This document shows positions 62,100-64,000 of a stretch of DNA of 64,000 nucleotides, piece after piece. Where the stretch lies: NCBI RefSeq assembly GCF_014651055.1, contig NZ_BMWD01000002.1, positions 288,028 through 352,027 of the forward strand, read 5' to 3'. Below the pieces are notes generated by a model that had not been told where the DNA came from, made no database searches, and saw only the letters and a program-made list of their open reading frames with translations. A program made the position numbers and the translations under genes. Within the stretch, counting starts at the first letter, position 1, and every line of letters begins with the position of its first letter. Source of the DNA: Streptomyces fructofermentans. Its GTDB lineage: Bacteria > Actinomycetota > Actinomycetes > Streptomycetales > Streptomycetaceae.

Positions 62100-62767
62100 C
62101 CCGCTACCTCCCCAGGTCGCCCAAACGACGTACAGGCATCGAGCCTAGCCCTCCGGGCGCCGCCGTGGAGCCCCGTCGCGTCACCTGTTGCCGCGACGGG
62201 TGACTGCCGCGGCGCGAAGGCGACGAGTCCCGCCGCCGACCGGCGCGGCAGCGGGTGACGGGCCGTCAGAAGGAGCGGTCGGGGGTACGGATTCCCGGCC
62301 GCCGCCCGGGCGGGGGAGCCGCCGGCCAAGCCGTCCCGGGCGCACCGGCACCGCGGGGTACGCGGGGCCCGGCACCGGAATCAGTCCCCGGTGCCCCGCA
62401 CCAGGCTCCGACCTCGCCGCCGGCTCCGGCTCCGGCTCCGGGCTACAGCTACGGGCTCCGGGCTACGGCTCCGGGCTCCGGGCTCCGGGGCCACCCGAGC
62501 CCGAACCCGGACACGGGCTCGGCGGAGGCCCCACTGCCACAGGTACGGGCGGCGCAGGCACCACGGCCGCAGACAAAGGCACGACCCCAGGCACAGGCAC
62601 GGGCACGGGCGCAGGCACGGACGCCGGCGCAGGCGGTGGCAGGGACACAGGCACAAGCCCTGCAACCGGCTCCGGGGTCCGGCTCCGGTGCGCCCCGGAA
62701 GGTCACGAAGTGCGGAAGACCGGGGTCCTCTCATCCGGCTTTCACCCACGCCTCATACGGTGGACCC
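62100..62767. repeat. intergenic region with GGCTCCGG and GGCACAG-type repeats
   Basis: About 670 bp between divergent genes. It contains runs of CCGGCT/CGGGCT near 62420-62490 and GGCACGGGCACGG-like repeats near 62575-62650. It must carry the promoters for the split regulator and the DUF2510 gene. Open frames across it encode Pro/Ala/Gln or Arg/Gly strings and are not convincing. Confidence 0.5.
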
Positions 62768-63712
62768 ATGACGCAGGCGACTCCCCCCGGCTGGTACCCC
62801 GACCCCGGGCAGACGATCAACGGCCCCGCGACCCAGCGCTGGTGGGACGGCAGGGCATGGACTGACCAGACGCGCCCCGCGGACTCGGCCGCCGCATGGG
62901 GTCCCCCGGCGTACGCGCCCGGCGCCACGTACCCCGGTGCCCCGCCCCGCGGGCGCCGCGGGGTGCGCACGGCGATAGCCGTCGCCGCGGCCGTGGCCGT
63001 GCTCGCGGGCATCGGCGGCGGTGTGTACGCCCTGACCGCCGACGGCGGTTCGGGCGGCGGCCGGGACGACGCCCGGCCGACGCCCACCCGGCCGGGCGGC
63101 CCCCCGGGCCAGGAGGACGGTCCGGAAGGCGGCCCCGGCGGCGGCGAGAGCGGTTCGCCGCAGCCGCTGCCCTCCGAGGACGGCTTCGCCGCGGACCCCG
63201 TCAACGGCATCAGCCTGCCGGTTCCGGACGGCTGGAGCGGCGGGCCCCTCCAGGTGGGCGCGCAGGTGACGTCCAAGGACTCGTACAAATGCCCCGGCGA
63301 CACCTCCGCCACCTGCACCCGCGGCGGCGCCTACTCCGCCCCCGCGCTCGCGCTTGAGCTGAAGGCGACGACGGCGGAGGCCGCCGCGAAGGAGGACATC
63401 GCGAAGAACGCCGAGGAGTCGTACGGGGGCAAGAGCTACGGCGGCCTCACCTCGCACCAGGAGCTGTCCTCCAGGGCCGTGACGGTGGCCGGGCAGAAGG
63501 GCTACGCGGTCCGCTGGAAGGTGGTCACGGACAAGGGCGCCGACGGCTACGTCGAGTCGCTGGCCTTCCCCGCGCCTGCCGACGCGAAGCGGATCGTCGT
63601 CGTGCGGTTCGGCATCGACGTCGGCGCGAAGGCGCCGAAGCAGTCCGTCATCGACGAGATCACCAAGGGCATCAAGAAGTCCGCCGTCGCCGGCAGCGGA
63701 CAGGACGTCTGA
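62768..63712 (+). CDS. DUF2510 single-pass membrane protein
   Basis: 314 residues. The N-terminal DUF2510 module reads PPGWYPDPG..QRWWDGRAWTDQT (about 6-34). A Pro/Ala-rich stretch and one membrane helix (TAIAVAAAVAVLAGIGGGVYAL, about 68-89) follow, then a Gly/Pro/Asp-rich linker (about 92-135). The external C-terminal domain (about 140-314) has FAADPVNGISLPVPDGW and two Cys in YKCPGDTSATC that may form a disulfide. The function is unknown; similar proteins are common in Streptomyces and may be envelope-associated. ATG 62768 opens the DUF2510 motif. Confidence 0.82.
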   Translation: MTQATPPGWYPDPGQTINGPATQRWWDGRAWTDQTRPADSAAAWGPPAYAPGATYPGAPPRGRRGVRTAIAVAAAVAVLAGIGGGVYALTADGGSGGGRDDARPTPTRPGGPPGQEDGPEGGPGGGESGSPQPLPSEDGFAADPVNGISLPVPDGWSGGPLQVGAQVTSKDSYKCPGDTSATCTRGGAYSAPALALELKATTAEAAAKEDIAKNAEESYGGKSYGGLTSHQELSSRAVTVAGQKGYAVRWKVVTDKGADGYVESLAFPAPADAKRIVVVRFGIDVGAKAPKQSVIDEITKGIKKSAVAGSGQDV

Positions 63713-64000
63713 CCACCGGACCGGAACCGGGAGGACGGCCGCCGCCCGACACCGCGGCGGCCGGTCTCCCCCCGGCCCCGCAGTACCGGCCCCAGCACCG
63801 CCCCGCCGGGGCCGGGAACCGGCTTCCTCCACGACGGCCCCGTACGCGCCCGACCGCCGGTCCGCCGCCGGTCCGCCGCGCCCCTCCACGGCCCCCGGAA
63901 CGCCGGACGGCCGGGTGGGGCGCCTCTCCGCTCAAGAGGAACCCCACCCGGCCGGGCGGTGCGCGCCGCCCCCGTCCCCACGGTGCGGCGCGAGCAGGTC
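63713..64000. other. window end, non-coding stretch with a strong hairpin
   Basis: No gene is recognised. A hairpin lies at 63910-63952, with GCCGGGTGGGG and CCCCACCCGGC as perfect 11-bp arms. Its loop contains a nested CCTCT/AGAGG stem. It is probably a terminator for a gene beyond the window or for the DUF2510 transcript. Confidence 0.5.

Noticed and set aside
62255..62767. N-terminal extension of the DUF2510 protein or separate Pro/Ala/Gln-rich genes
   Set aside because: The frame is open only because of the GC repeats; the DUF2510 motif starts right at the ATG 62768, as is typical of the family.

Overview
The window is high-G+C actinobacterial chromosome, almost certainly Streptomyces. 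The evidence is codon use with G/C at third positions, frequent GTG/TTG starts, many ATGA/GTGA start-stop overlaps, a WhiB-like protein, a two-domain (SLAC-type) laccase, and a pcaV-pcaIJFHGBL block arranged as I remember it from S. coelicolor (SCO6697-6712 region). All family assignments come from reading motifs by eye; no searches were run.

Left part (about 1.3-17.6 kb): a compact nonribosomal peptide cluster, nearly all of it translationally coupled. It holds NRPS1 (C-A-PCP), an SHMT-fold PLP enzyme, a Sfp-type phosphopantetheinyl transferase, a Ser-type II thioesterase, NRPS2 (C-A*-MT-PCP with a catalytically ruined A domain), NRPS3 (truncated C-A-PCP), a P450, a second thioesterase-like protein with a Cys nucleophile, and an SDR. 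No NRPS ends in a TE domain. The combination of A-dead module, free A-PCP, P450 and Cys hydrolase suggests a SyrB/SyrC-like scheme: an amino acid is loaded on NRPS3, oxidised there by the P450, and shuttled by the Cys enzyme to NRPS2, where it is N-methylated. This is the most interesting system in the window.

Middle (17.6-40.8 kb): housekeeping and accessory genes. These are a DinB-like protein, a phospholipase-D-type enzyme, DDAH, an acyl-ACP desaturase behind three phased operator palindromes, a very large probable HEAT-repeat protein, a Wbl protein, VOC and YCII proteins, a Tat-exported GH64 glucanase with a LacI regulator that share operator sequences, a HelR-type RNA-polymerase-recycling ATPase preceded by a rifamycin-associated element, and a laccase divergent from a secreted ThuA/PQQ-dehydrogenase and cupredoxin/3-keto-glycoside-hydrolase pair.

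Right part (40.8-64 kb): the NHEJ polymerase and ATP-dependent ligase genes are separated by about 7.3 kb. That interval carries an MmpL-type transporter, an OmpR/EnvZ-type two-component system and an exported amidohydrolase, with a broken integrase at one end, a broken ISAs1-type transposase at the other, and a duplicated ~120 bp leader in front of two of its genes. Then come a DUF3048 lipoprotein, the beta-ketoadipate (protocatechuate) operon with its divergent MarR regulator, an amber-split ATPase of LAL-regulator type that has lost its DNA-binding domain, and a DUF2510 membrane protein. I saw no rRNA, tRNA or CRISPR array.
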